Positions 51,316-60,610 are shown, counted from the stretch's first letter. The stretch: DNA of 64,000 nt from Desulfallas thermosapovorans DSM 6562 (GCF_008124625.1 NZ_VNHM01000006.1:109353-173352), one strand, 5' to 3'. Numbers and translations: made by a program. Notes: generated from the letters alone by a model not told the origin.

Positions 51316-52788
51316 TCACCCGGCGACCAACCTTTCTTCCCCCAACCCCAGCGTCTTGAACATAGCCCGGGCTTTACTGGCTATCTCCGCACACTCGTTT
51401 AAGGGACGGGAGTCGGCCACGATACCCGCTCCGGCTTGAATATATACGGTACGGTCTTTAATCACCAGCGTACGGATGGCAATGGCAGTATCCATATTAC
51501 CGTTAAAGCCCAGATACCCGACGGCACCAGCGTAAACACCCCGGCGGTAGGGTTCCAGTTCATCAATGATCTGCATGGCCCTAACCTTGGGGGCCCCGCT
51601 GACGGTTCCGGCCGGGAAACAGGAAGCCAGCGCCTCCAGGGCACCGGTACCGGGCAACAGCTTACCCTCCACCCGGGAAACAATATGCATAACGTGGGAA
51701 AAATATTCAATGTCCATAAACCGGGGCACTTTAACGGTACCCGGCCGGCAGACCCGCCCCAGGTCGTTGCGCCCCAGGTCAACCAGCATCAGGTGTTCCG
51801 CCCTTTCCTTTTCATCCGCCAGCAGTTCCCGGGCCAGTTCTTCTTCCCGTGCCGGGCTGTCGCCCCGGGGGCGGGTACCGGCAATGGGACAGGTGGTTAT
51901 CACACCATTCTCCACCCGCACCAGCATTTCCGGTGAAGAGCCAATCACCCTGATATCTCCCACCTTTAAATAATACATGTATGGGGAAGGGTTTACACTC
52001 CTCAACCGCCGGTAAACCGCCAGGTCGTCACCATTAAAACCCATGGCATAGCGCCGCGACAGCACCACCTGGATAACTTCACCAGAGCGGATATATTCCA
52101 GGGCTTGCTTCACCCGCCGGCAAAACTCGCCATCGGGTAAATCCACACGGATTTCTCCCTGCAGGGTAAATCTCCCCGGGGCAGGCAGCGGCTTTTCCAA
52201 GGCTTGACGCAACCGGGCCAGTTTTTGCACGGCCCGGTGGTATACCCGGGTGGGGTCGGTGCCGTCCAGGGGACAGTTAGCCACCAAAGTTACGGTGTGG
52301 CGCACGTGGTCAAAAACAGCCACCGTTCCGGGGAAAAACTGCAAGCAATCGGGCAAATTCATTTCATCCCGGGGTGTCCCGGGCAGGCTTTCCAGTGAAC
52401 GCACCGCATCATAGGCCATGTAGCCCACTGCACCGCCGTAAAAGCGGGGCAATCCCGCCACGGGCGGCACCCGGTAGTATTGTAACAAGTCATGCAGCGT
52501 TTTAAAGGGCGACCCGCCCGCCGGCCTGGTTATCGAGCCTGGATAGGTAATCTTTCCCCGGCCCCCGGTGGACTCGTAAACCAGTAGCGGGTCAAGGGCT
52601 ATAAAGGAATAACGCCCCAGGTGCCGTCCTCCTTCAACGCTTTCCAGCAAACAGGCCGTACCATTTTGGGCCAGCTTGATAAACAGGGTAATAGGTGTTT
52701 CGGTATCGGCAATAAACTCGGTATATACGGGAATCAGGTTATACTGCCGGGCTAAAGTCAGGTAATCTTCCAAACCGGGCTTGATCAT
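51316..52788 (-). CDS. trpE: Anthranilate synthase component I
   Basis: 490 residues. The tryptophan feedback site is seen as CLLESVEGGRHLGRYSFIAL near 50. The chorismate-binding domain has DLPDGEFCRRVKQALEYIRS near 235, SSPEMLVRVENGVITTCPIA near 300, GTRPRGDSPAREEELARELL, DLGRNDLGRVCRPGTV and CFPAGTVSGAPKVRAMQII near 400. With TrpG it makes anthranilate. ATG 52788 follows AAGGAGG. It forms its own transcription unit with a TRAP-type leader, split from trpG by the two receptor halves. Confidence 0.95.
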   Translation of the reverse strand: MIKPGLEDYLTLARQYNLIPVYTEFIADTETPITLFIKLAQNGTACLLESVEGGRHLGRYSFIALDPLLVYESTGGRGKITYPGSITRPAGGSPFKTLHDLLQYYRVPPVAGLPRFYGGAVGYMAYDAVRSLESLPGTPRDEMNLPDCLQFFPGTVAVFDHVRHTVTLVANCPLDGTDPTRVYHRAVQKLARLRQALEKPLPAPGRFTLQGEIRVDLPDGEFCRRVKQALEYIRSGEVIQVVLSRRYAMGFNGDDLAVYRRLRSVNPSPYMYYLKVGDIRVIGSSPEMLVRVENGVITTCPIAGTRPRGDSPAREEELARELLADEKERAEHLMLVDLGRNDLGRVCRPGTVKVPRFMDIEYFSHVMHIVSRVEGKLLPGTGALEALASCFPAGTVSGAPKVRAMQIIDELEPYRRGVYAGAVGYLGFNGNMDTAIAIRTLVIKDRTVYIQAGAGIVADSRPLNECAEIASKARAMFKTLGLGEERLVAG

Positions 52789-52859
52789 GATTTACCTCCT
52801 TAATGCTCGTGAGCACCTTGCCACCAAAACCCTGCCAGGGAATAATCCTTATACCATGT

Positions 52860-52886
52860 AAAAAGCGGCACTCAAATGAGTGCCGC
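52860..52886 (-). terminator. Attenuator terminator in the trpE leader
   Basis: Perfect stem GCGGCACTCA / TGAGTGCCGC followed on the minus strand by TTTTTAC. The 5' arm ACTCATTTGA can pair with TTAGATGAGT of the triplet region to form an antiterminator. The hairpin is nearly the same as that of the trpG leader. Confidence 0.88.
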
Positions 52887-52907
52887 ACTTTTTGCGTGAC
52901 AACAATA

Positions 52908-52949
52908 CTCATCTAAGCTCATCTGGAAAAAAATTGCTCAACTCAACTC
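52908..52949 (-). promoter_or_regulatory. TRAP-type binding site in the trpE leader
   Basis: The leader RNA has GAG-N2-GAG-N2-GAG (52937-52949), an 11-base U-rich gap, then CAG-N2-GAG-N2-UAG-N2-GAG (52908-52925). That gives six good triplets plus one CAG, fewer than in the trpG leader. Confidence 0.78.
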
Positions 52950-52983
52950 AAATCTTCTATTAATATTGCATTTTACAAAAAAT

Positions 52984-53012
52984 ATAATATAAACTAATTA
53001 TATAATTGTCAA
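52984..53012 (-). promoter_or_regulatory. Sigma-A promoter of trpE
   Basis: On the minus strand, a perfect TTGACA (53007-53012), 17 bases, and TATTAT (52984-52989). The start point would be near 52977, giving a leader of about 190 bases. Confidence 0.82.
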
Positions 53013-53094
53013 GTACGTAAAAAAGCTTTGCAACACGACCTGCCCATAGTAATAACCTCAACAAATATTTGGCAAAAGGAGGGTTAATGGTAAT

Positions 53095-53346
53095 ATGCGC
53101 CTTGTCAACGTAATGGAATTGCTGGTATTTGAGATAATTGACGAGCTAATAGAACAAAATAATGTTTGCAACTGTACCAGGTGCAGGCTGGATATTGCGG
53201 CCATCGCCCTGAACAACCTGCCGCCCACCTATGTTGTTACCGCAGAAGGTGAAAGCGTTAAATCCAGCCTGGCCCAGTACCGCATAGACGCTTTACAAAT
53301 GGTAAACAGGGCGGTTAAAATTGTCAAAAAAAGCCCGCACCATTAA
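53095..53346 (+). CDS. ComFB-family protein
   Basis: 83 residues matching the late-competence ComFB family: LVNVMELLVFEIIDELIEQN, the zinc-ligand-like CNCTRCRLDIAAIALNNLPP in the middle, then YVVTAEGE and a C-terminal helix ending HH. ComFB is encoded in the Bacillus comF operon, but many anaerobes have it alone. Some relatives bind c-di-nucleotides, which is of interest beside two HD-GYP genes. ATG 53095 has AGGAGGG eleven bases upstream. Confidence 0.82.
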   Translation: MRLVNVMELLVFEIIDELIEQNNVCNCTRCRLDIAAIALNNLPPTYVVTAEGESVKSSLAQYRIDALQMVNRAVKIVKKSPHH

Positions 53347-53406
53347 GGCAGCCGCTGGCGATCCAACTAACATCATTACTAACTGAAGGTATACGGGGCA
53401 TTGAGC

Positions 53407-53697
53407 ATGTTAACAATATATTTAACAATTACCAATTTAATATCCTTTATACTTTTCGGGCTGGATAAATACCGCGCCCGGCACCGGTTGTTCCGGATCC
53501 CGGAAAAAACGCTGTTTATGGCGGCGTTAGCGGGTGGAGCCGCCGGGGCACTAGCCGGCATGTACATTTTTCACCATAAGACCAAACACATTACCTTTAC
53601 CATAGGCATACCGGTCATTATGCTGGCACAAATATGGTTGTATTTTGTTATCACGGGCCAGCAGGCCTGGTTTATGGATTTGGTCACCGGGTTTTAG
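53407..53697 (+). CDS. DUF1294 membrane protein
   Basis: 96 residues with helices near the N-terminus (LTIYLTITNLISFILFGLDK) and centre and C-terminus. LFGLDKYRARHRLFRIPEKT and GGAAGALAGMYIFHHKTKH are typical of DUF1294. Function unknown. ATG 53407 is eight bases after GGGG; a TTG at 53401 is possible. Confidence 0.85.
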   Translation: MLTIYLTITNLISFILFGLDKYRARHRLFRIPEKTLFMAALAGGAAGALAGMYIFHHKTKHITFTIGIPVIMLAQIWLYFVITGQQAWFMDLVTGF

Positions 53698-53835
53698 TCC
53701 CCCGGTCGCTGCCCGGCCAATCCAATATCGCCCCTAAAACCGGCGATTTTAAACTAATATTGCAGTACCCGTCCCAACGGTACCGTTATCATGATTTTAC
53801 ATAAAGTGCCAGGCACCTTGAAGGAGGATTTTTTG

Positions 53836-54609
53836 ATGATCGACCCCGTAGCCGTACAAATCGGCTCCTTGACAATCAGATGGTACGGCGTTATCATGGC
53901 CACCGCCTTTTTGCTGGGAATTTGGCTGGCTTACCGGAGAGCGGAACAAAACGGCATTGACCCCAACCACATACTGAATATGGTAACCCTGATCATACCG
54001 GCATCCATTATCGGGGCCCGGCTTTACTATGTTATATTCACCTGGGATAATTACCGGCTTGAGCCCCTGGAGGCCCTGGCCATCTGGCACGGCGGGCTGG
54101 CCATCCACGGCGGTATTATCGGCGGCTTGCTGGCCGGGTTGTTTTATGTCCGGCGGTACGGGATTTCCCCCTGGCAAACCGCCGACATTATAGCCCCCAG
54201 TTTAATACTGGGACAAGCCATAGGGCGCTGGGGCAATTTTATTAACCAGGAGGCCCACGGCGGCCCGGTAACCGAGACATTTATCAACCATTTTCCGGCC
54301 TTTATCAAAGAGCAGATGTATATCGGGGGGCAGTACTACCACCCCACATTCCTTTACGAATCGATATGGAATCTGGTGGTGTTTACAGTCCTTACCTGGA
54401 GATGGCCGCGAAAAAAGGCAGACGGCGAAATCGCCTTTCTTTACCTGATCCTTTATTCCACCGGCCGTTTCTTTGTGGAATCGTTGCGTACCGACAGCTT
54501 AATGCTGGGCCCTATACGGGTAGCCCAATTGGCCAGCATAATATTAATAGTGGTGGGTCTTGCAGGCATGTATATACTGCATAAAAAAAAGCTCCCCCTG
54601 GAGAGCTGA
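53836..54609 (+). CDS. lgt: Prolipoprotein diacylglyceryl transferase
   Basis: 257-residue membrane enzyme that attaches diacylglycerol to the lipobox cysteine of prolipoproteins. Marks: IRWYGVIMATAFLLGIWLAY near 15, IIGARLYYVIFTWDNY near 58, IWHGGLAIHGGIIGGLLAG near 85, and the signature GRWGNFINQEAHGGP near 130. ATG 53836 follows AAGGAGG; the palindrome AAAGTGCCAGGCACCTT at 53804-53820 overlaps the region just before that site. Confidence 0.94.
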   Translation: MIDPVAVQIGSLTIRWYGVIMATAFLLGIWLAYRRAEQNGIDPNHILNMVTLIIPASIIGARLYYVIFTWDNYRLEPLEALAIWHGGLAIHGGIIGGLLAGLFYVRRYGISPWQTADIIAPSLILGQAIGRWGNFINQEAHGGPVTETFINHFPAFIKEQMYIGGQYYHPTFLYESIWNLVVFTVLTWRWPRKKADGEIAFLYLILYSTGRFFVESLRTDSLMLGPIRVAQLASIILIVVGLAGMYILHKKKLPLES

Positions 54610-54717
54610 CCGGGGCATGTTCAGACGCCGTGTCTTGCAGTGTATACCGCCACAAGTATAGCAGCCATTGCCCGGGCAAACCCCACCGGGGCAAACAAAA
54701 GACAAGCCATCTCCGGT

Positions 54718-54761
54718 GGTGCCGGGTGTTGAAAGTCCTTTGACTTTCAACACCCGGCACC
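54718..54761. repeat. Palindromic repeat, GGTGCCGGGTG family, copy D
   Basis: Perfect 20-base inverted repeat GGTGCCGGGTGTTGAAAGTC (54718-54737) with its complement (54742-54761) and a four-base loop. It lies about 110 bases after lgt and 45 bases before the end of the convergent PAS/HD-GYP gene. Confidence 0.82.
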
Positions 54762-54807
54762 AGAGCTTGAAAAGCAGCCTGTTTTGTTATTACAAACTCC
54801 TCCCTTA

Positions 54808-55851
54808 TTACCCGGTGATCCAGTGATCCTGCACCATAGCCAAAAAAGAGCGCACCACCTCGGGGTCAAATTGAGTACCGGCATTGTTTTTAATTTCCGC
54901 AATGGCCTTTTCCATGGGAAAGGCCTTGCGGTAACTGCGATCCGAGGTCATGGCATCAAAGGAGTCCGCCACCGCCAACACCCTGCTGAGCAGTGGAATA
55001 TCGTCTCCCTTCAGGCAGTCGGGATAACCACGGCCATCATACCGCTCATGGTGGTGTTTAATAATTGTTAGAATATCCTTCATGTTCTGCATGGAATCCA
55101 GTATAGCCACGCCAATATTGGGGTGTTTTTTTATAATATCAAACTCGGACTGGGTAAGCCGGCCCGGTTTGGTGAGTATAGCTTCGGGAACACCGATTTT
55201 CCCCACATCATGCAATAGCCCGGCCAGGTAGGCCATATTGGCCGTTTGTTCATCGACACCCAGCCCGTAACATATCTGCTGGGCATATTCGGCCACCTTT
55301 TCCGAGTGCCAGCGGGTGTAATTATCCCTGGCCGCAATGGCGTTGGCAAAGGCCCTGATGGTCTCCATGTGCTGGTTATAAAGTTGAGCACTGGTTTGTA
55401 CCAGTATATGATTAACTTCCTCCAGTTGTTTCTTTTTCCGGCGATAGGGTGTTAAGTCATAGTACACCCCACAGGCACCGATAAACCTGCCATCTTTATC
55501 CCGGATTGGCGCGGACCAAACCCGGCAGATGGCTGTATCATGCAAAAAGCTTATATACAATTCAAGTTCGCCCGACGAAGCCCGCCCAGTTTCCAGGGTT
55601 TCCAGTAGAGGATCTAGGAAATTTCCCTGCTCGTCCTTCCTTTTCCCCAGAAAAAAAATATCCTCCAGCTTTCTGTTGATTAGCTTTTCATGCCGAACAG
55701 CCCTGTGCTTCTTGAAAGTATCATTATAGCCGATTATTATGCCGTCTTTGTCAACAATGAGCACACCACAGGGCGATGCCTGAATTATCACACTTTTTAT
55801 ATCTTCCAGGGCCATAAATTCATTTATTCGATTGCCATTTTCATTCAGCAA
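54808..55851 (-). CDS. PAS domain HD-GYP protein (probable c-di-GMP phosphodiesterase)
   Basis: 347 residues. A PAS domain covers about 20-140 (VIIQASPCGVLIVDKDGIII; GACGVYYDLTPYRRKKKQLE ends it). The HD-GYP domain follows: RWHSEKVAEYAQQI near 180, LAGLLHDVGKIGVPEAIL near 210, HPNIGVAIL, and HHHERYDGRGYP near 270, with all metal ligands and the GYP motif intact. It should hydrolyse cyclic di-GMP. TTG 55851 follows GGGGTGTGA. There is no membrane segment. Confidence 0.88.
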   Translation of the reverse strand: MLNENGNRINEFMALEDIKSVIIQASPCGVLIVDKDGIIIGYNDTFKKHRAVRHEKLINRKLEDIFFLGKRKDEQGNFLDPLLETLETGRASSGELELYISFLHDTAICRVWSAPIRDKDGRFIGACGVYYDLTPYRRKKKQLEEVNHILVQTSAQLYNQHMETIRAFANAIAARDNYTRWHSEKVAEYAQQICYGLGVDEQTANMAYLAGLLHDVGKIGVPEAILTKPGRLTQSEFDIIKKHPNIGVAILDSMQNMKDILTIIKHHHERYDGRGYPDCLKGDDIPLLSRVLAVADSFDAMTSDRSYRKAFPMEKAIAEIKNNAGTQFDPEVVRSFLAMVQDHWITG

Positions 55852-56175
55852 GAATCACACCCCGAATTTCCACTTAATGCTATTATACAATTGTTAATAG
55901 TAAGTTCGATGAAAGCACCCAAAATCCTTTTATACAGGCACAAATTTCATTTTTTGCGTCAAAAACCCACCCCACACGGGTTAAACCCAATAAAACAGAT
56001 CAACCGGTTAAACGTAAAGAGCTGTTCGAAAAGTCCATGTGGGATCCATTATATAATCTCTACGCTGGCTGGCTCACGCAGGTGCATTTTCTCGCTTTAC
56101 TTGCCCCGGCGACCATTTTATGGTAAGCTTCTAAATGAGATAATCCCCTAAAATGCTCCAAAGGAGGAGCCTGTT
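55852..56175. other. Intergenic region between PAS/HD-GYP and ftsK
   Basis: Gap of 324 bases between divergent genes. GGCTCACGCAGGTGC at 56071-56085 is the reverse complement of the right flank of repeat copy C, and TTCGAAAAGT at 56025-56034 resembles its left flank, so this may be a decayed repeat without the palindrome. No gene or clear promoter seen. Confidence 0.4.
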
Positions 56176-58494
56176 TTGACAAAATCCGCAAAAAAGAAAA
56201 CCACTGCCCAAAATTCAGGCTCGAACATTATGCTGGATATAGCCGGGCTTACTCTTATTGCACTATCATTAATTGGTTTGGCCGGCTTATTTACAAGTGC
56301 CGTGGGCGCTGTCGGTACAGTTGGATTACTGATTAAAAAAGGCATGAGAATACTGGCGGGTTCGGGTTATGTGGTCTTTTTGCTGCTGTTAATACCCATT
56401 GGCCTCAAGCTGATGAGCCGCAACAGGTGGCAGGTAAACAGCCGTTTTTGGGGGCTGCTGGTTCTGTTCGGCAGCTTGCAGATATTTTTACACCGGAATA
56501 TACCCATGTCCCAGTCATTCCCCGCCGGGCTGGCGGGACAAGGCGGCGGGGTATCCGGCGCCGCACTGGGATACGCCTTGAAATACGGTTTTGGCACCGT
56601 GGGCACATATATTTTTCTGGTATTGTTAATTTTAGTGGGCGTCGCCCTTTGCACCGGTGCATCCATCAAAGAACTGGCGGCAAACAGCTGGTTGAGGATA
56701 AAAACTGTGGCAGCCCGGCTGGGTAACATGATCATAAACTTTTTATTTACCGAAGTGGATGAAACCCGGCCCCACCGGGGGAAAACAGACCGCCCGGCCC
56801 CGGAGGCCGGTTTAACCGGAAATGAGGACCCGCTGCAGTTGACCGGGGATTTTACACCACCGGTTATTGAAGTAGCCCGGACCGGCGGTGCCCAAAACGG
56901 CCGGGAGACGGACCGGATCGCGCCGGAAGAACTACAGCCGGGAATGTGCCAGGGGCATGGTGAATCAACCGAAGAACAGTCTGAAGATATACCGGCACCG
57001 CGGGTCAACACGGCAACCGGAGGCTCCGAGTACCACCTTCCCCCTCTGAGCTTGCTGGCCCCCGTGCCGGCCAGATCCGATAACCAGGCCGGCAAAGACG
57101 TTAATCAACGCATTAAAGTGCTGGAGCAAATACTGGACAGTTTCGGCATTAAAGCCCGGGTCACCCACGTTTCTGTAGGCCCTTCCATCACCAGGTATGA
57201 GTTGCAGCCACCGCCGGGTGTAAAAGTAAGCAAAATTGTAGGTCTAGCAGACGATATTGCCCTGGGCATGGCCTCCGCCGGGGTACGTATTGAAGCCCCC
57301 ATACCGGGCAAGGCAGCGGTGGGCATCGAGGTGCCCAACGGTGAAATCGCCGCCGTGGCGCTGCGTGAATTACTGGAGGACAAATCCTTTACCGGTTCAA
57401 CCTCCCGGCTCACCATCGCCCTGGGTAAAGACATTGCCGGTACTGCGGTAACGGCGGACCTAGCTAAAATGCCGCACCTGCTCATCGCCGGGGCCACCGG
57501 ATCGGGTAAAAGCGTGTGTGTAAACACGCTGATTTGCAGTATTCTTTATAAAGCCACACCTGATGAGGTTAAATTTTTAATGGTGGACCCCAAAATGGTG
57601 GAGCTGGCCAACTACAACGGTATTCCCCACCTGGTCAGCCCGGTGGTGACCAATGCCAAAAAAGCGGCCGGGGCGCTGCGCTGGGCCGTCCGGGAAATGG
57701 AGTCCCGCTATGATATGTTCGCTGCGGCCGGGGTACGGGATATCACCCGCTACAATGCCTTGTTCGGAGAATTTGAGCGGGAACCGGGGCAAAGTCCGCT
57801 ACCTTACATAGTGGTGATTATTGATGAGCTGGCTGATTTGATGATGGTGGCGCCGGCCGATGTGGAGGACGCCATTTGCCGCCTAGCCCAGATGGCCCGG
57901 GCGGCGGGTATTCACCTGGTGGTGGCCACCCAGCGGCCTTCGGTGGATGTAATCACCGGCCTTATTAAAGCCAACATACCCTCACGCTTATCCTTTGCGG
58001 TTTCCAGCCAGACCGACTCCCGCACCATCCTGGATATGGGGGGGGCGGAAAAACTGCTGGGCAAAGGTGACATGCTGTTTTATCCGGTGGGCGCGGCCAA
58101 GCCGGTACGGGTGCAGGGAGCCTATATCTCAGACAAGGATGTGGAAAACCTGGTGGACTTCCTTAAAGACCAGGCCCGGCCGGTCTATAACGAAGCAGTG
58201 CTGGAGGAGCAGCCCGGGGGCGAGGCGGTGGAAATGGAGGAAAGCGACGAGCTGCTGCCCCAGGCCGCCAAAATATTTATTGAAAGCGGCACAGCTTCCA
58301 TCTCCATGCTGCAGCGCAGGCTGCACATCGGTTATTCCCGGGCCGCCCGCCTGGTTGATATCATGGAGCGACGCGGTATCGTGGGCGGCTTCGAAGGCAG
58401 CAAACCCCGCGCCGTGCTAATGACCATGGAACAGTACCAGCAGGTTTTTGACAGCCAGGCGCAGGTGGCGGAGGCAAAAACCGCGGTGTCATAA
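56176..58494 (+). CDS. ftsK: DNA translocase FtsK/SpoIIIE
   Basis: 772 residues. Four membrane helices lie in the first ~170 residues, followed by a charged linker (~190-300). The motor domain has [20 protein letters not shown] near 440 (Walker A) and [16 protein letters not shown] near 545 (Walker B), then [22 protein letters not shown]-terminal winged-helix gamma domain follows ([20 protein letters not shown]), which reads DNA orientation sequences. It pumps chromosome DNA through the division or sporulation septum. TTG 56176 follows AAAGGAGGAG. The single copy visible could act as SpoIIIE. Confidence 0.95.
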   Translation: MTKSAKKKTTAQNSGSNIMLDIAGLTLIALSLIGLAGLFTSAVGAVGTVGLLIKKGMRILAGSGYVVFLLLLIPIGLKLMSRNRWQVNSRFWGLLVLFGSLQIFLHRNIPMSQSFPAGLAGQGGGVSGAALGYALKYGFGTVGTYIFLVLLILVGVALCTGASIKELAANSWLRIKTVAARLGNMIINFLFTEVDETRPHRGKTDRPAPEAGLTGNEDPLQLTGDFTPPVIEVARTGGAQNGRETDRIAPEELQPGMCQGHGESTEEQSEDIPAPRVNTATGGSEYHLPPLSLLAPVPARSDNQAGKDVNQRIKVLEQILDSFGIKARVTHVSVGPSITRYELQPPPGVKVSKIVGLADDIALGMASAGVRIEAPIPGKAAVGIEVPNGEIAAVALRELLEDKSFTGSTSRLTIALGKDIAGTAVTADLAKMPHLLIAGATGSGKSVCVNTLICSILYKATPDEVKFLMVDPKMVELANYNGIPHLVSPVVTNAKKAAGALRWAVREMESRYDMFAAAGVRDITRYNALFGEFEREPGQSPLPYIVVIIDELADLMMVAPADVEDAICRLAQMARAAGIHLVVATQRPSVDVITGLIKANIPSRLSFAVSSQTDSRTILDMGGAEKLLGKGDMLFYPVGAAKPVRVQGAYISDKDVENLVDFLKDQARPVYNEAVLEEQPGGEAVEMEESDELLPQAAKIFIESGTASISMLQRRLHIGYSRAARLVDIMERRGIVGGFEGSKPRAVLMTMEQYQQVFDSQAQVAEAKTAVS

Positions 58495-58510
58495 AGACAC
58501 TGCGGTTTTT
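58476..58510 (+). terminator. Intrinsic terminator overlapping the ftsK stop
   Basis: AAAAACCGCGGTGTC pairs with GACACTGCGGTTTTT with one mismatch around the stop codon region (TAA at 58492-58494 lies in the loop), ending in a T run. Confidence 0.75.
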
Positions 58511-58605
58511 AAGCATGTACGGATAAGTGTTGCCTGTATTTAACGATCTGTATATACTTTATCTAATGAGCAAGCAATGCAACGATGATACCGGAGGTTT
58601 TCCAA

Positions 58606-59850
58606 TTGCACGCCACTGTTAATTCATCCATAACCCCACAATTGGGGCTATACAAACTATTACGTGCCCTATCCCTGGCCATGGATTACAACCGCAACGG
58701 TTTAATGCGCCACCACCAGCGGGTGGCTTTAATTTGTTCTTACCTGGCCGAGGAAATGCAGCTGGAACCCAACACATTGCCGCAGCTTTACTGCAGCGCT
58801 GTAATCCACGATGCCGGAACCAGCACCTTTAGTGAAAAAGCCGACCTGGAAAAATTCGAGACCATAAAACCCTGGCAGCACTGCGAAAGGGGCTACCGGT
58901 TACTTAACACTATGCCCGTACTGGCACCGCTGGCTGAAACAATATTGCACCATCACGACCGCTGGGACGGCCAAAACCCCTCCGGGCTGGCGGGTAATGC
59001 CATTCCCCTGCACAGCCGGATTATTTTCCTGGCCGACCGGGTGGATGTACTGGCCCAACAACCGGGCGGCATTCTGGACAACCGGGAAGATATAGTGCGC
59101 CGAATAAACAACCACTCGGGCACCATGTTCGATCCGGAACTGGTAAACGCCTTTAACAGGGCAGCCCGCAAGGAAAGCCTGTGGCTGGATCTTACCTCAC
59201 AGTTTATAGACTCCATCCTGGACAGCCGCCTGAGCACCTGCCCGGCGGTCACCGGCCAGGAAGAGATCATCGGCGTAAGTGAAATTTTCGCGGAGATAAT
59301 TGACAGCAAAAGCCCCTTTACCCACCGTCACTCCCGGCTGGTGGCCAACACGGCAGCTTTGCTGGCTGGTAAAGCCGGGTTTACCAGCCGGGAGAGAAAA
59401 AATATGTACGTGGCCGGATTACTTCACGATCTCGGCAAGCTGAGTATCCCCGAGGAAATACTGGAGAAACCCTCCGGGTTGGATAAACGGGAGTATAATG
59501 CCATTAAGCAGCATACTTACATTACTTATCAAATTTTAAATATGATTGACGGTTTTGAGGAAATCACCCGCTGGGCGGCTTACCACCATGAAAAATTAAA
59601 CGGGGAGGGCTACCCCTTTCACTTGACGGCCGCGGATTTACCCACCGGTTCCCGCATTATGGCTGTAGCCGATATATTCAGCGCCCTGGCGGAGGACCGC
59701 CCGTACCGCCGGGGTTTACCCCGGCCCCAGGTGGCGGAGATTATGAACCGGATGGTGAAATCAAACAGCATAGACGGTGAGATTGTGGAAATTTTAATGG
59801 ATAACTACCGGGAAGCCGAAATGTTAAAGGATGAACTGGCGGCACAGTAA
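58606..59850 (+). CDS. Tandem HD / HD-GYP protein
   Basis: About 414 residues with two HD-type domains. The first (residues ~35-190) has HHQRVALICSYLAEEM, CSAVIHDAG and HHHDRWDGQNPSGLAGN, so it keeps the histidines and HD but lacks GYP. The second (~235-410) is a full HD-GYP: HRHSRLVANTAALLAG, AGLLHDLGKLSIPEEILEKP and YHHEKLNGEGYPFHL. The second domain is likely a cyclic di-GMP phosphodiesterase; the first may be regulatory. No membrane segment. TTG 58606 lies ten bases after GGAGG. Confidence 0.87.
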   Translation: MHATVNSSITPQLGLYKLLRALSLAMDYNRNGLMRHHQRVALICSYLAEEMQLEPNTLPQLYCSAVIHDAGTSTFSEKADLEKFETIKPWQHCERGYRLLNTMPVLAPLAETILHHHDRWDGQNPSGLAGNAIPLHSRIIFLADRVDVLAQQPGGILDNREDIVRRINNHSGTMFDPELVNAFNRAARKESLWLDLTSQFIDSILDSRLSTCPAVTGQEEIIGVSEIFAEIIDSKSPFTHRHSRLVANTAALLAGKAGFTSRERKNMYVAGLLHDLGKLSIPEEILEKPSGLDKREYNAIKQHTYITYQILNMIDGFEEITRWAAYHHEKLNGEGYPFHLTAADLPTGSRIMAVADIFSALAEDRPYRRGLPRPQVAEIMNRMVKSNSIDGEIVEILMDNYREAEMLKDELAAQ

Positions 59851-59912
59851 TACCATCCATATGAAAGGACCGGCTGCCTGGAAAATAAAAGCGATCATAC
59901 TAAAGGAGCTGG

Positions 59913-60032
59913 TTGCAAAGGTTGTCTTCGGTGGTTGAAGGCTATACGGCAATTAGCGAGCACCAACGCGCAAATTTGCAAGGGATCTCGGTACGGGGTT
60001 CTGAACAAACTGAAAGGAGGTACGGCGGGTAA
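59913..60032 (+). CDS. Possible 39-aa upstream peptide of the YkgJ gene
   Basis: A TTG-started frame (MQRLSSVVEGYTAISEHQRA...) preceded by AAAGGAG, though spaced only four bases. Its TAA shares bases with the next ATG (TAATG), which would couple translation. There is no recognised family. It could equally be an untranslated leader. Confidence 0.3.
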   Translation: MQRLSSVVEGYTAISEHQRANLQGISVRGSEQTERRYGG

Positions 60033-60610
60033 TGTCAAATCCTGAAAACCCAAACACATTCAACACTTTTCTAACCCCCGAAGACTATCATTATCTTTAC
60101 CGTATAACAGCCGGGCCGACGCCGCTGCGGGAAAACTGCGGCACCCTTTGCGACAGCGTGTGCTGCCGGCCCGGCCCGCGTAATGACCTGGGTATATATT
60201 TGTTCCCCGGGGAGGAAGTTATGTTTACCCGCCGGGAAAACTGGCTTCATTGGGAGGCCCAGGACCCCGCCGAGCAGCTTTTCCCGGCCTCCTGGCCCAA
60301 CCCGGTATATTTTGTGCGCTGCAACGGGTCATGCCCCCGGGAGGCACGCCCGCTGGCCTGCCGTTTTTTCCCCCTGGCACCCCATTTACAGCAGGACGGC
60401 CGGCTGCTGCTCATTTACGAAACCCTGGATTTGCCCTACCAGTGCCCCCTAATAGCCACGGGGCAGCCATTGCAGAAAAAATTTATTCAAACGGTAAATA
60501 CAGCATGGCTGTTAATGCTTAAAGACCAGCGCATACGGGATTTTGTTGAGGAAGAATCCCGTGACCGCGAAGCCCGGGGTATACCGCTGCAAGTTCTGCC
60601 GGTTATCTAG
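60032..60610 (+). CDS. YkgJ-family cysteine-cluster protein
   Basis: 192 residues. Cysteines are grouped as ENCGTLCDSVCCRPGP near 35 and RCNGSCPREARPLACRFFPL near 95, plus a lone CPL near 140, a pattern of the YkgJ/UPF0153 family that binds zinc or an iron-sulfur cluster. The role is not established. ATG 60032 follows AAAGGAGG. The end of the gene converges with DUF3243. Confidence 0.82.
   Translation: MSNPENPNTFNTFLTPEDYHYLYRITAGPTPLRENCGTLCDSVCCRPGPRNDLGIYLFPGEEVMFTRRENWLHWEAQDPAEQLFPASWPNPVYFVRCNGSCPREARPLACRFFPLAPHLQQDGRLLLIYETLDLPYQCPLIATGQPLQKKFIQTVNTAWLLMLKDQRIRDFVEEESRDREARGIPLQVLPVI

Noticed and set aside
53804..53820. AAAGTGCCAGGCACCTT palindrome before lgt as a further repeat copy
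   Set aside because: Only the GTGCC/GGCAC core is shared with the GGTGCCGGGTG family, without the flanks; too short to assign.
59851..60031. Cyclic di-GMP riboswitch beside the HD-GYP gene
   Set aside because: The sequence lacks the conserved GEMM core and tetraloop-receptor elements.
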